The notes under the pieces were generated by a model, which was given only the letters and a program-made list of their open reading frames with translations, was not told the origin of the DNA and ran no database searches. The position numbers and the translations under genes were made by a program. 64,000 nt of DNA from Labia minor. Its lineage: Eukaryota > Arthropoda > Insecta > Dermaptera > Spongiphoridae. The DNA lies in the NCBI GenBank assembly GCA_963082975.1, contig OY720350.1:9319488-9383487 (forward strand), read 5' to 3'. The stretch's first letter is position 1; the number at the start of each line of letters is the position of its first letter. Below are positions 1-10,600 of the stretch, one piece after another.

Positions 1-1249
1 TTACATTTAAATTGGTGACTCATGGTCGTAATTAGTATACATTTACATTTTTATTTTTACAGCGAATTTCATTCTTTACATTCCACATAATATTGAAATA
101 TTTTTTTTTTTGATTTACTAACTAGGAAAAGGCTATATATAAAGAAAAACCTAGTCTATATATTGGTGGGGAATGACGGGTGGGGGTGGGGGTGGAAGAA
201 TGGTTTTTGTGATACCAAAAAAAAATTATTTTTTTTTTAAATTTTTTACATTTTTATATATCTTTTTTCTATTTATAATATACACAATAATTGATATGAT
301 GACACTCGATCTGTAAACCACCAGTATTTCTGTTTTGTTTTTATTTGGAATAGCATTGCTATATTTTAACATATTCATAGCTAAATTTTTGTTTAAAGAA
401 GGTTCATAGTTTATTGATTATTGATTTTTTTTTACAGTTGATAATGAAAAATTAATAGAGTCCCATTATCATCCTGGATGTAATCTTTTCTGTCTAGGCA
501 TATAAATGTTTCTGGGGGAATGAAGCCTGTTTCCAGAGTTTTTATAAAATATTGGTCATTCTGAAAAATTTAACTACCTGCAACACTATTAGAGGTTGTT
601 TGTGGCATACTTATGCATATAATAACTCCTAATTACGTACTTTTATGAAGAAATTGTCTCAATGTGGTTATATATATAATATTTACTTCTTCATATATTT
701 TTTTTTTTTTTATTATTTATATAATGAAGATTTTCTGTTTTGCTGGAACGGGATTTTCCTAAGCATTCCTCGGGTGCATTTCCTTTTGAATATTCTAATT
801 GTCTCCATTGTACAAGCATTTATGTTGAAAAAAATGTTACATCCATATGTGATGGTAGGACGGATGAGTAACTGGTAACAGATTATTTTAATCCTGGCGT
901 TAAGGAATTTGTTATCGAATAAAGCTTTGTTTTATGAATGATGTTTTTGCTTTCGATAATTGATTGTGTATGTGGTTGATGAAATATAGATAATTATCCA
1001 ATTGTAACCCGAGGTATTTTACTAGGGATTTGTTTGGAATTAAAAAAAATATTGTTTGATGATACATAACATATTATGTTAATCCTGTAAAAGAGCGTCG
1101 CTGCCTACACTCGGTTGGACGACGATAGTATGAATGTATCAAAAGGTAAAATAATATTATAAAATGAGCAGCACCATAAAACATAAATGTATGGTAAGTA
1201 TTTATATGATAGCACCATAAAATTTAAACTCAAGATTTTAATTAAACAA
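1..1249. other. A+T-rich non-coding DNA, no gene seen
   Basis: This stretch has long T and A runs and one short G-rich patch near 170-193 (GGGTGGGGGTGGGGGTGG-like). A 77-codon open frame at 645-878 is phenylalanine/tyrosine-rich from T runs and resembles no protein I know. I see no repeat shared with the rest of the window. Confidence 0.6.
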
Positions 1250-1842
1250 AATAAGCTGGAGTGTCTCCAATCGACTATTTAGCAAATTTGAATGGGATTA
1301 ATTAAAATATATTATATTTAAATTAAATTTAATTAATTAAATTATAAATTATAATTAATATTTATGTTTGGCTCTTTGTTGTTGGCACCAGGTCACGTGT
1401 TGGCGCGTGATTTGTAGTGTTAAAAAATTAATTCCGGTACTTTCAACGATTCAATCAAGCTGAAATTCTATCTTTAGCAGTTTTATACAATTTTTAATCA
1501 TGTGAAAAACTATCAAACATATATCTTTAATTTTACGGTCACTTTAGAGGAAAAAAAATCAAAACGTTGAAGGTAATGACCCTTTTCCGGTTGAGCTACA
1601 TTTCTCAAAAGTTGGTAAAAAAAACTACGAATTTTGAATAATTCCCATAAAACAAATTTCATGATTCTAGCTCAAACCGTTTTTGCGTAATCTTGTCTAC
1701 ATACATACACACATACACACATACACACACACAGACAGAGAGACATTTTTCTCAACCTTAGTGAAAATGATTCAGGAACCTTCAAAACGTATAAAAACAT
1801 CAAAATCTCAACATCGAAAATTTTCGTGATCGCAATACTATT
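1250..1842 (+). mobile_element. Helentron-like (HINE-like) family A, copy A1
   Basis: The copy begins ATAAGCTGGAGTGTCTCCA and continues through the same ordered blocks as the other A copies: an A+T block, the TTGGCTCTTTGTTG block, CACGTGTTGGCGCGTG, the GCGATTCAATCAAGCTGA block, CAAATTTCATGATTCTAGCT, a CATA/CA microsatellite near 1700-1735, ACATTTTTCTCAACCTTAG, and a 3' block ending ATCGCAATACTAT. The 5' motif is decayed (ACTATTTAGC instead of ACTATCTCGC) and the final 3' hairpin is lost, so this is an old, damaged copy. The superfamily call rests on structure only; no replicase is present. Confidence 0.7.
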
Positions 1843-2329
1843 AAAAAAAGAGAATAGAAAAAAATAATAATTACAAATGAATTAAAATTGTAGTATTTTT
1901 AAGATATTTATGAAATATACAAATTGTTAAAGACATAATTTTTGGAAAAAAAAACTGATCAAAAGTTAATCTACAAAAATATTTCATATTGTCCAATTAA
2001 TCATTTAAAGATGATATCAATGTACGATTTTACATCGATATTCTGATAGACAAGTTTCACAGTAGCAAATAACAAATGTGAAATTCGAAAATGAACATAA
2101 CAATAAAATCATAAACGGAGAATAAAACTGGTGTGAATTTGAAAGATTGAATTACTAATTGGTGGATATGAGTTGTGTCCCTTCCCTTAACCCCCCACCC
2201 CACCCCTTTCCTCCTCGCCCCCCTCCCTCTCTCTCTCTACCAATTAAGTGAATCAATTCAATATCTGAAAATAAACTTGAATGTTCATGTATAGATATAT
2301 ATTCATAATTATGTTCCCATCTGGAAGGG
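1843..2329. other. A+T-rich spacer and pyrimidine-rich tract
   Basis: A+T-rich DNA without coding signal. Positions 2179-2240 are a C/T-rich low-complexity tract (CCCCACCCC and CTCTCTCTC runs). Confidence 0.6.
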
Positions 2330-2560
2330 TAGAAAGGGAATGACGGACAACGGTGAAAAGGGGGGGGGGGTGATGGGGTTTGCCGAAGCTGGGAAAAGGG
2401 GCGTTGATTACCTGCACGCAGCCAATTTGATCAGTAATTACTGGCTGGATGCGATGCCGTGCAAAATTCAATGGGCTGCTATTTGTGGCGGTGGTTGTCG
2501 ACCGAGGAAAGTGGAACGGGTTGGCATTTATCAAATGTAAACACTCACAAGGGCAGCACA
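2330..2560. other. Balanced-composition island, possible regulatory DNA
   Basis: This segment is far less A+T-rich than its surroundings and has complex, non-repeated sequence, including a homeodomain-type core (CAGTAATTACTGG near 2432-2444) and CAATGGGCTGCTATTTGTGG near 2469-2488. Open frames exist on both strands (66 and 103 codons) but neither resembles a known protein. No other copy occurs in the window. A conserved non-coding element or a short exon are both possible; this is inference from composition only. Confidence 0.3.
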
Positions 2561-2819
2561 CCAATAATACAAATGAATTGAAACTTCGATAGAGAGGGAT
2601 TATAAAATTACAATAAACATTCCACTATTAGAAATAGAGAAACAACAAATTATATAATATCTAACTTATATAAATAAAATAAGTAGATATAACAAAAATT
2701 TAGAATCAACATAATTTATGTATTTTATGATTTCACAAAAATACTGTCTAATTATTCTATAAGAATTATATATTTATATCATATTTGATAATTTACTAAT
2801 TTTTAAATTGTATTTGATA

Positions 2820-2850
<31 letters not shown>

Positions 2851-2883
2851 CTTTGTCTAAATAATAAATCAATTCAATACTCA
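2561..2883. repeat. A+T-rich DNA with (TA)n microsatellite
   Basis: A+T-rich spacer with a pure (TA)n tract near 2826-2850. No gene seen. Confidence 0.6.
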
Positions 2884-3446
2884 AAATCTGAATTGTCTCC
2901 TTTCGATAATCTCGCAAATTTGAATTGGATTAAATAACCTAATATATTATATTTAAATTAAATTTAATTAATTATAAATTAAAATTAATAAATTATATTT
3001 ATAAAACCAGCTCATTGTTGATGGCACCACGTCACTTACTGGCGCGTGATTAAGGTGTTAAAAAAATTAAAAAAATTAATTCCAGTACTTTCAGCGATTC
3101 AATCAAGCTGAAATTTTATATATATATCAGTTTTTTACAATTTTTGATCATGTGAAAAACTATCAAACATATATCTTTATTTTTACAGCCAGTTTAAAGG
3201 TAAAGAAAAATGAAAACTTGGTCTTCCGAAAGAGTTACATTTCTCAAAAAGTTGATAGAAAACTACAAATTTTGAATAATGCCCGTATACCAAATTTCAT
3301 GATTCTAGCTCAAACCGTTTTTGCTTAATCTTGTCTACATACCCACAAACACACACCGACATTTTTTCAACCTTAATGAAAGTGACTCAGGAATATTCAA
3401 AACCTATAAAAACATCAAAATCTAGACATCGAAAATTTTCATGATA
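2884..3446 (+). mobile_element. Helentron-like family A, copy A2 (decayed)
   Basis: The copy has the same block order as A1, from GTCTCCTTTCGATAATCTCGC to CGAAAATTTTCATGAT. Its 5' hairpin is eroded and its 3' terminal hairpin is missing. The CA microsatellite is short here (near 3340-3355). It stops directly next to the mariner fragment at 3451, so that junction may have removed its end. Confidence 0.65.
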
Positions 3447-3450
3447 TTAT

Positions 3451-3583
3451 GAAATTTCGCAAACCAACGTCGAACAGAGCGTTCATTAACAAATGCCTGG
3501 TTAATTTTTTGGGGTGTTTCGGCAGCGTTTTGGTTTAATTTAAATTCGTAGAAAAAAATTGTTCGAAAATCCCTTGGCGACAT
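3451..3583 (-). pseudogene. mariner transposase N-terminal fragment
   Basis: Read on the minus strand from a methionine codon at 3583, the frame gives 44 residues. They include FYEFKLNQNAAETPQKINQ and end NERSVRRWFAKF. This is the N-terminal helix-turn-helix region of mariner transposases (family pattern: EFK.G.NAAE...NIN.AF, then NERTV..WF.KF). Known role of the family: this domain binds the terminal inverted repeats. Sequence after the WFAKF motif is replaced by the end of Helentron-like copy A2, so the DDE catalytic domain is absent. I see no inverted repeats around it. It is a dead fragment. Confidence 0.85.
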
Positions 3584-4070
3584 CACAATAGTTGAAAAGA
3601 GGCAAAAAATTTAAAGTTAGAAAAAAATAAACAGCATCAATGTATTCTCTACAATCAGTATATATCACAACACAGTAGAATAAATATTTATTTTCCGAAA
3701 AACTTTCGTAACAACTTAATAATTAGAAAATAAAATCAATTGTCAAAAAAAATTGTATTATTTATTTATATATAAGTTTTAAATGTACCTATGTTATTAT
3801 ACTATTACTGGTACATATAATAACTTAAACATATGCATTGTATAAAAATTTAAAAATAAAGTGATTGTTTCCACAAAGAATTTAATATATTTTCATAATT
3901 AATGAGATGAAATTGAAGTATGACATGTCACTCGAATGTTCAGATAGAAGTTTGTTTATTGGGAAACGAATACAGAAACGACTGTTAGTTAGAAGAAACG
4001 CTACAAAATCGTTAAAGTTTATTAGATAGATATATCCTATAAGTATATATTTAGATTATAATTTTAATCA
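3584..4070. other. A+T-rich spacer, nothing recognised
   Basis: A+T-rich DNA with no coding, RNA or repeat signal that I can support. Its last part borders the SINE target-site duplication. Confidence 0.55.
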
Positions 4071-4089
4071 TTATTTAATTTCCAAGAAA
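4071..4089. repeat. Target-site duplication, left copy of SINE 1
   Basis: Nineteen bases matching 4369-4387 with a single C/A mismatch. The pair brackets the SINE body exactly, as expected for LINE-driven target-primed insertion. Confidence 0.85.
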
Positions 4090-4368
4090 GGCGCCATTGG
4101 GTGTGTGGGTAGCGAACCTGCCTCACATTGGGTTCAAGTCCCGGGCCTGGCAAGGGAATTTCCCTTCCTGGGGTCTTTGGGACAGAGGCAACCCAGCCTC
4201 CGGGAACAACATTGGGGAAAAGCTACTTGATAGCGCCTCCGATCAAGAAAATCAAGGTAAAGGTTGAGAGGACCCGTTCTACTGATCATAGGACACCTCA
4301 TTGATAGAACCGGCTTGATAGGCGTTGTCCTTGCGTAGGACGTACAAAAGTCAGAGGTTTTTTTTTAT
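4090..4368 (+). mobile_element. tRNA-derived SINE, copy 1
   Basis: The body starts GGCGCCATTGGG. It has a tRNA-like head with an A-box-like segment (GTGGGTAGCGAACCTG, about 4105-4120) and a clear Pol III B box GGTTCAAGTCC at 4131-4141. A non-tRNA body follows, then a 3' stem-loop GTCCTTGCGTAGGAC (about 4327-4341) and a T-run tail. Compared with copy 2 it lacks about 11 bp before the B box. Related copies lie at 30762-31039, 56379-56501 and 61177-61466, with a scrap at 38766-38794. SINEs are non-coding and depend on a LINE partner; the conserved 3' stem-loop is a plausible recognition site for the partner's reverse transcriptase (inference). Confidence 0.88.
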
Positions 4369-4387
4369 TTATTTAATTTCAAAGAAA
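4369..4387. repeat. Target-site duplication, right copy of SINE 1
   Basis: Nineteen-base partner of 4071-4089 (one mismatch), directly after the SINE T-run. Confidence 0.85.
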
Positions 4388-5366
4388 ATATTTATTTGAT
4401 TTTATTTTCAAATAATTATACACATTTTTTACTGTATCTACTTCATCTCACGACTATTATACTTAACCTTGAGCCATCATGTTTTATCCCTTCAAATTCT
4501 TGTTATTTTTATTCTATTTTATTATTATTATTATTATTATTATTTACCGAGTTTTCTCATTTACTGTTAGCGCATTAATGTTATTAAATTTTTACCTACC
4601 CTTTTACCTCTTTTCTCTTAATATTATTATTATTATTATTATTAGATGGATTAAAATAGTAGTAAGTATACATGAACCTAATAAAAATTGAAATTTTTTT
4701 ATTTGGCTTCATCTCAAGCATCTTGAAGCATTTAGTCTTTAGAAAAACAATCTAGATCTCTTTCGACTTCCCCTACTAACCCATCTAATCTATAGTCGAA
4801 GTGACTTTATAGATATCTCATTGCTCGTTAAAACTTTCCCCTAGAACTTGCGATTTTCTTTCTAATCTATTCTCTCTCTCTCGTTCAAACCCTTTGCAAG
4901 TGCGGTTTGTGTTTTTCGGGTCAAAATCCCGACGGCAAAACATTTCTGAGTGCTTTTTGCTCTTTTCTGTTTGTTTGGTCCTCTTTTATTTCTCTTCCCT
5001 TCCTTTTACTTTCAATCTCAGTTTAACTTATTCTCTTCTTTTTTTTTCTTTGTTCTATCAAGATTTCAAATCTTGTAAAATGTTACAAAATATTGTTCTA
5101 TGATATGATATAATTTCATTATTAAAATTTTGAAAAATAATAAGTAGGTATTTTTGTTTTTTCTAATTAGGTATATCATATAATGTAATTTACTCGAACT
5201 TAGTATTCCACATTTTCAATTCTTTCAAAAGAAAATATGGAAGATAATATCTCTTTTAATTTGGATCTCCACACAATAAAATTATATATTGATAAAATTT
5301 AAAAGTTCATTTTCGTTTTCATTTATAAAATTATTATATTATATAGATATTGTATAAAAGTAAAAA
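4388..5366. other. A+T-rich DNA with (ATT)n tracts, no gene
   Basis: The stretch contains (ATT)n microsatellites near 4522-4542 and 4620-4643 and a pyrimidine-rich segment about 4860-5050. Open frames at 4396-4691 and 4894-5103 are Leu/Ile/Phe-rich products of these tracts, not recognisable proteins. Confidence 0.6.
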
Positions 5367-5963
5367 TAAATAAGCTGGAGTGTCTCCACTCGACTATCTC
5401 GCAATTTGAATTGGATTAAATGACATATATTTTATTTAAATTAAATTTAATTAATTAAATTATAAATTAAAATTAATAAATAATATTTATTAAACCAGTG
5501 CATGTTTGGCTCTTTGTTGATGGCATCGTCACGTGTTGGCGCGTGAGATTTGCAGTGTTAAAAAATTAATTTTGGTACTTTCAGCGATTCAATCAAGCTG
5601 AAATTCTTTATTAAACAGATTTATACAATTTTTTTAATTATGAATATCTTTATTTTTACGGCCAGTTTAGAGGAAAAATAAATAGAAACGTTATAACCCT
5701 CTTGCGGTTGAGCTACATTTCTCAAAAGTTGATAGAAAACTACTAATTTTGAATAATGCCCATATACCAAATTTTATGATTCTAGCTCAAACCGTTTTTG
5801 CTTAATCTTGTCTACATACATATATACACACACACACACATAGGCATTTTTCCTCAACCTTAGTAAAAATGATCCAGGAACCTTCAAAACGTAAAAAACA
5901 TCAAAATCTCGACATCGAAAATTTTCGTGATCGCAATACTGTCTCTGGCGAGATAGTAAAAAT
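5367..5963 (+). mobile_element. Helentron-like family A, copy A3 (both ends present)
   Basis: The 5' end is ATAAGCTGGAGTGTCTCCAC, with hairpin TGGAG-TGT-CTCCA. The motif ACTATCTCGC follows at 5393-5402. The 3' end has its exact reverse complement GCGAGATAGT at 5948-5957, then AAAAAT. A CA microsatellite lies near 5823-5842. No coding capacity: the frame at 5869-6054 is only the 3' block read through. Confidence 0.75.
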
Positions 5964-7688
5964 TAAACGATTAATAAATTATAAAAACAAAAAAAATAAT
6001 AATTTTCTAAATGTTCCTCTTCTGATTATTTTTAATATTATTTTATTAAAATAAAAAAAAATACTACTAATATAGTTCCATGTAAAAAAAAAATACTGAA
6101 TTTCTTTTATTTGATCAAGTGACTCTAAATTAAATCCTTTTATTTGTTCTTAAATATGTAAATTCATTAAGAGAGAATATCTTGGGAAATAATTTTTCCC
6201 AAGCATTAACCTAATTAAGTGAATGTAACAAGGATGTATTATTTGTACAAGAGAGAAAGAGAACGAGAAAGATGCAGTAACTATTAACATGGAATAAAAT
6301 GTTAAATACACTTGACTTAAAATAGGATCATGGGTTATGTATATGTATATACAGTGGCTGTTGTATTTTAGAGAACCGAGTCCTGGAAGGGATACGGGCA
6401 AATAATAATTTCTTAAATAAGATCTCATGAGCTTAACTTAGATCATCAGAGTAATATCACTTAAGAGATTAAATGATATATATATATATATATATATATG
6501 AAATTATTGTAATTACAATTAAGGTTCTCAAAAAGATTTTGATAATTAAACACGTGTGATATCCATGGTATGAAAATAAAAGGTGATATATTAGCTGATT
6601 TCTTTTATATTTATTTAAATATAAAATATGCATTTGAATGTAAATATTTTAAATAAAAAATTTCTGTTTATTTAGTATAGAAAAATAATAAAACATTATA
6701 AATTTAAAAAATATTTTATATTTAAATAACTTATAGTATCTTACCTTATCTTATACTAGCAAAAATTGTATATATATATATTTGTATTTTTGAAATATTA
6801 AACCGCTCGCGAAGAATTTTTTTTGAAATTCACACCATATAGATAATATTTATAAAGAAAAATCGATCTGTATAGGTTTCAGCTTCTGGAAAAATCATCT
6901 TTATGAGTTTTTTCTTAATTTAAAATAAGAATTTTAATAATAATAAAAAAATACCTGACAGCGCTTGCCTAAATACAAAATATTATAAATAAAATAAAAT
7001 TAAAAATATTTATTTTAATAACATTTTGTAATCAAAGTACAAAATATATATTATATTATATCCACAGGCCATACTTTTCTGACTTTCGGTGCATTAATAC
7101 GTACTTTTAAGGGCTGTATGTTTTATGACCATTTGTTTTTATAATTTATGTTCTTTGAAATTATTTGAAATTGTTTTTTATATTTTATTGTTTATTTATT
7201 TTAAATAATAATCTTAATCTTAAATATTCATAGTTTGTAAGGAAGATTTTTTTAAAGTACCGGGCCAGGTACTTTTTATTTAAAGAATAAAGTAAATTAA
7301 TAAAAGTTTAAGATTTGTTAAAAAAATAATAACTTAATATTTATTATTTGAATAAAATTAATATTTAATATGAATTATTATCATTTATTACCAAACAATA
7401 ATGCGCACTTTGAAATGTCTTATATTAGGGATTCTGTCAATTATTAAACAAGCTAAAGAAGATGTTGGATGGTTTGAGTAGTAATACGGGTAATTCTCTG
7501 CTTTCAATGAATGTGCTATAGGAAATTAACCATATTAGTATTAATAGACGGAAAATTCAAAATCGCTTACTTACTATCAAACTCACCCCTCTTATCTTGT
7601 ATGAGTACGTGGATTGGCGGCCAAGGGTCCCCGAACTGAGTCCAGGATTGCTTCTACTTATTTGTGTTGGGCTCCTTTCTTTTGATTT
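5964..7688. other. A+T-rich DNA flanking the satellite, no gene
   Basis: Mostly A+T-rich, with (TA)n near 6477-6500. From about 7400 to 7688 the composition is more balanced and the sequence is unique in the window; this is the left flank of the satellite. The minus-strand frame at 6150-6428 (92 codons) resembles nothing I know. Confidence 0.55.
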
Positions 7689-10600
7689 TTCTAAACACGA
7701 ATAAATTCAAATTTCATCGATATCTCAATTATTTTCGTGGATTTCATAGAAAAAACGACATTTTTCATTAAGATTTTAGCGAAAATGCTACTTTTTTAAA
7801 TAGAAATATAAAATTTATGAATTATATATCATTCTTATTTATTTCTTATTCTAAACACGAATAAATTCAAATTTCATCGATATCTCAATTATTTTCGTGG
7901 ATTTCATAGAAAAAACGACATTTTTCATTAAGATTTTAGCGAAAATGCTACTTTTTTAAATAGAAATATAAAATTTATGAATTATATATCATTCTTATTT
8001 ATTTCTTATTCTAAACACGAATAAATTCAAATTTCATCGATATCTCAATTATTTTCGTGGATTTCATAGAAAAAACGACATTTTTCATTAAGATTTTAGC
8101 GAAAATGCTACTTTTTTAAATAGAAATATAAAATTTATGAATTATATATCATTCTTATTTATTTCTTATTCTAAACACGAATAAATTCAAATTTCATCGA
8201 TATCTCAATTATTTTCGTGGATTTCATAGAAAAAACGACATTTTTCATTAAGATTTTAGCGAAAATGCTACTTTTTTAAATAGAAATATAAAATTTATGA
8301 ATTATATATCATTCTTATTTATTTCTTATTCTAAACACGAATAAATTCAAATTTCATCGATATCTCAATTATTTTCGTGGATTTCATAGAAAAAACGACA
8401 TTTTTCATTAAGATTTTAGCGAAAATGCTACTTTTTTAAATAGAAATATAAAATTTATGAATTATATATCATTCTTATTTATTTCTTATTCTAAACACGA
8501 ATAAATTCAAATTTCATCGATATCTCAATTATTTTCGTGGATTTCATAGAAAAAACGACATTTTTCATTAAGATTTTAGCGAAAATGCTACTTTTTTAAA
8601 TAGAAATATAAAATTTATGAATTATATATCATTCTTATTTATTTCTTATTCTAAACACGAATAAATTCAAATTTCATCGATATCTCAATTATTTTCGTGG
8701 ATTTCATAGAAAAAACGACATTTTTCATTAAGATTTTAGCGAAAATGCTACTTTTTTAAATAGAAATATAAAATTTATGAATTATATATCATTCTTATTT
8801 ATTTCTTATTCTAAACACGAATAAATTCAAATTTCATCGATATCTCAATTATTTTCGTGGATTTCATAGAAAAAACGACATTTTTCATTAAGATTTTAGC
8901 GAAAATGCTACTTTTTTAAATAGAAATATAAAATTTATGAATTATATATCATTCTTATTTATTTCTTATTCTAAACACGAATAAATTCAAATTTCATCGA
9001 TATCTCAATTATTTTCGTGGATTTCATAGAAAAAACGACATTTTTCATTAAGATTTTAGCGAAAATGCTACTTTTTTAAATAGAAATATAAAATTTATGA
9101 ATTATATATCATTCTTATTTATTTCTTATTCTAAACACGAATAAATTCAAATTTCATCGATATCTCAATTATTTTCGTGGATTTCATAGAAAAAACGACA
9201 TTTTTCATTAAGATTTTAGCGAAAATGCTACTTTTTTAAATAGAAATATAAAATTTATGAATTATATATCATTCTTATTTATTTCTTATTCTAAACACGA
9301 ATAAATTCAAATTTCATCGATATCTCAATTATTTTCGTGGATTTCATAGAAAAAACGACATTTTTCATTAAGATTTTAGCGAAAATGCTACTTTTTTAAA
9401 TAGAAATATAAAATTTATGAATTATATATCATTCTTATTTATTTCTTATTCTAAACACGAATAAATTCAAATTTCATCGATATCTCAATTATTTTCGTGG
9501 ATTTCATAGAAAAAACGACATTTTTCATTAAGATTTTAGCGAAAATGCTACTTTTTTAAATAGAAATATAAAATTTATGAATTATATATCATTCTTATTT
9601 ATTTCTTATTCTAAACACGAATAAATTCAAATTTCATCGATATCTCAATTATTTTCGTGGATTTCATAGAAAAAACGACATTTTTCATTAAGATTTTAGC
9701 GAAAATGCTACTTTTTTAAATAGAAATATAAAATTTATGAATTATATATCATTCTTATTTATTTCTTATTCTAAACACGAATAAATTCAAATTTCATCGA
9801 TATCTCAATTATTTTCGTGGATTTCATAGAAAAAACGACATTTTTCATTAAGATTTTAGCGAAAATGCTACTTTTTTAAATAGAAATATAAAATTTATGA
9901 ATTATATATCATTCTTATTTATTTCTTATTCTAAACACGAATAAATTCAAATTTCATCGATATCTCAATTATTTTCGTGGATTTCATAGAAAAAACGACA
10001 TTTTTCATTAAGATTTTAGCGAAAATGCTACTTTTTTAAATAGAAATATAAAATTTATGAATTATATATCATTCTTATTTATTTCTTATTCTAAACACGA
10101 ATAAATTCAAATTTCATCGATATCTCAATTATTTTCGTGGATTTCATAGAAAAAACGACATTTTTCATTAAGATTTTAGCGAAAATGCTACTTTTTTAAA
10201 TAGAAATATAAAATTTATGAATTATATATCATTCTTATTTATTTCTTATTCTAAACACGAATAAATTCAAATTTCATCGATATCTCAATTATTTTCGTGG
10301 ATTTCATAGAAAAAACGACATTTTTCATTAAGATTTTAGCGAAAATGCTACTTTTTTAAATAGAAATATAAAATTTATGAATTATATATCATTCTTATTT
10401 ATTTCTTATTCTAAACACGAATAAATTCAAATTTCATCGATATCTCAATTATTTTCGTGGATTTCATAGAAAAAACGACATTTTTCATTAAGATTTTAGC
10501 GAAAATGCTACTTTTTTAAATAGAAATATAAAATTTATGAATTATATATCATTCTTATTTATTTCTTATTCTAAACACGAATAAATTCAAATTTCATCGA

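Noticed and set aside
4131-4141. Functional tRNA gene
   Set aside because: The B box is present but no cloverleaf can be drawn; the same head recurs in the SINE copies.
5901-5963. Helitron CTRR end after the 3' hairpin of family A
   Set aside because: The hairpin is followed by AAAAAT, not CTRR, so a canonical Helitron is unlikely; the layout fits Helentron-like elements better.
7731-7750. CENP-B box in the satellite (ATTTTCGTGGATTTCAT)
   Set aside because: It shares TTCG but lacks the conserved A and the CGGG part of the box.
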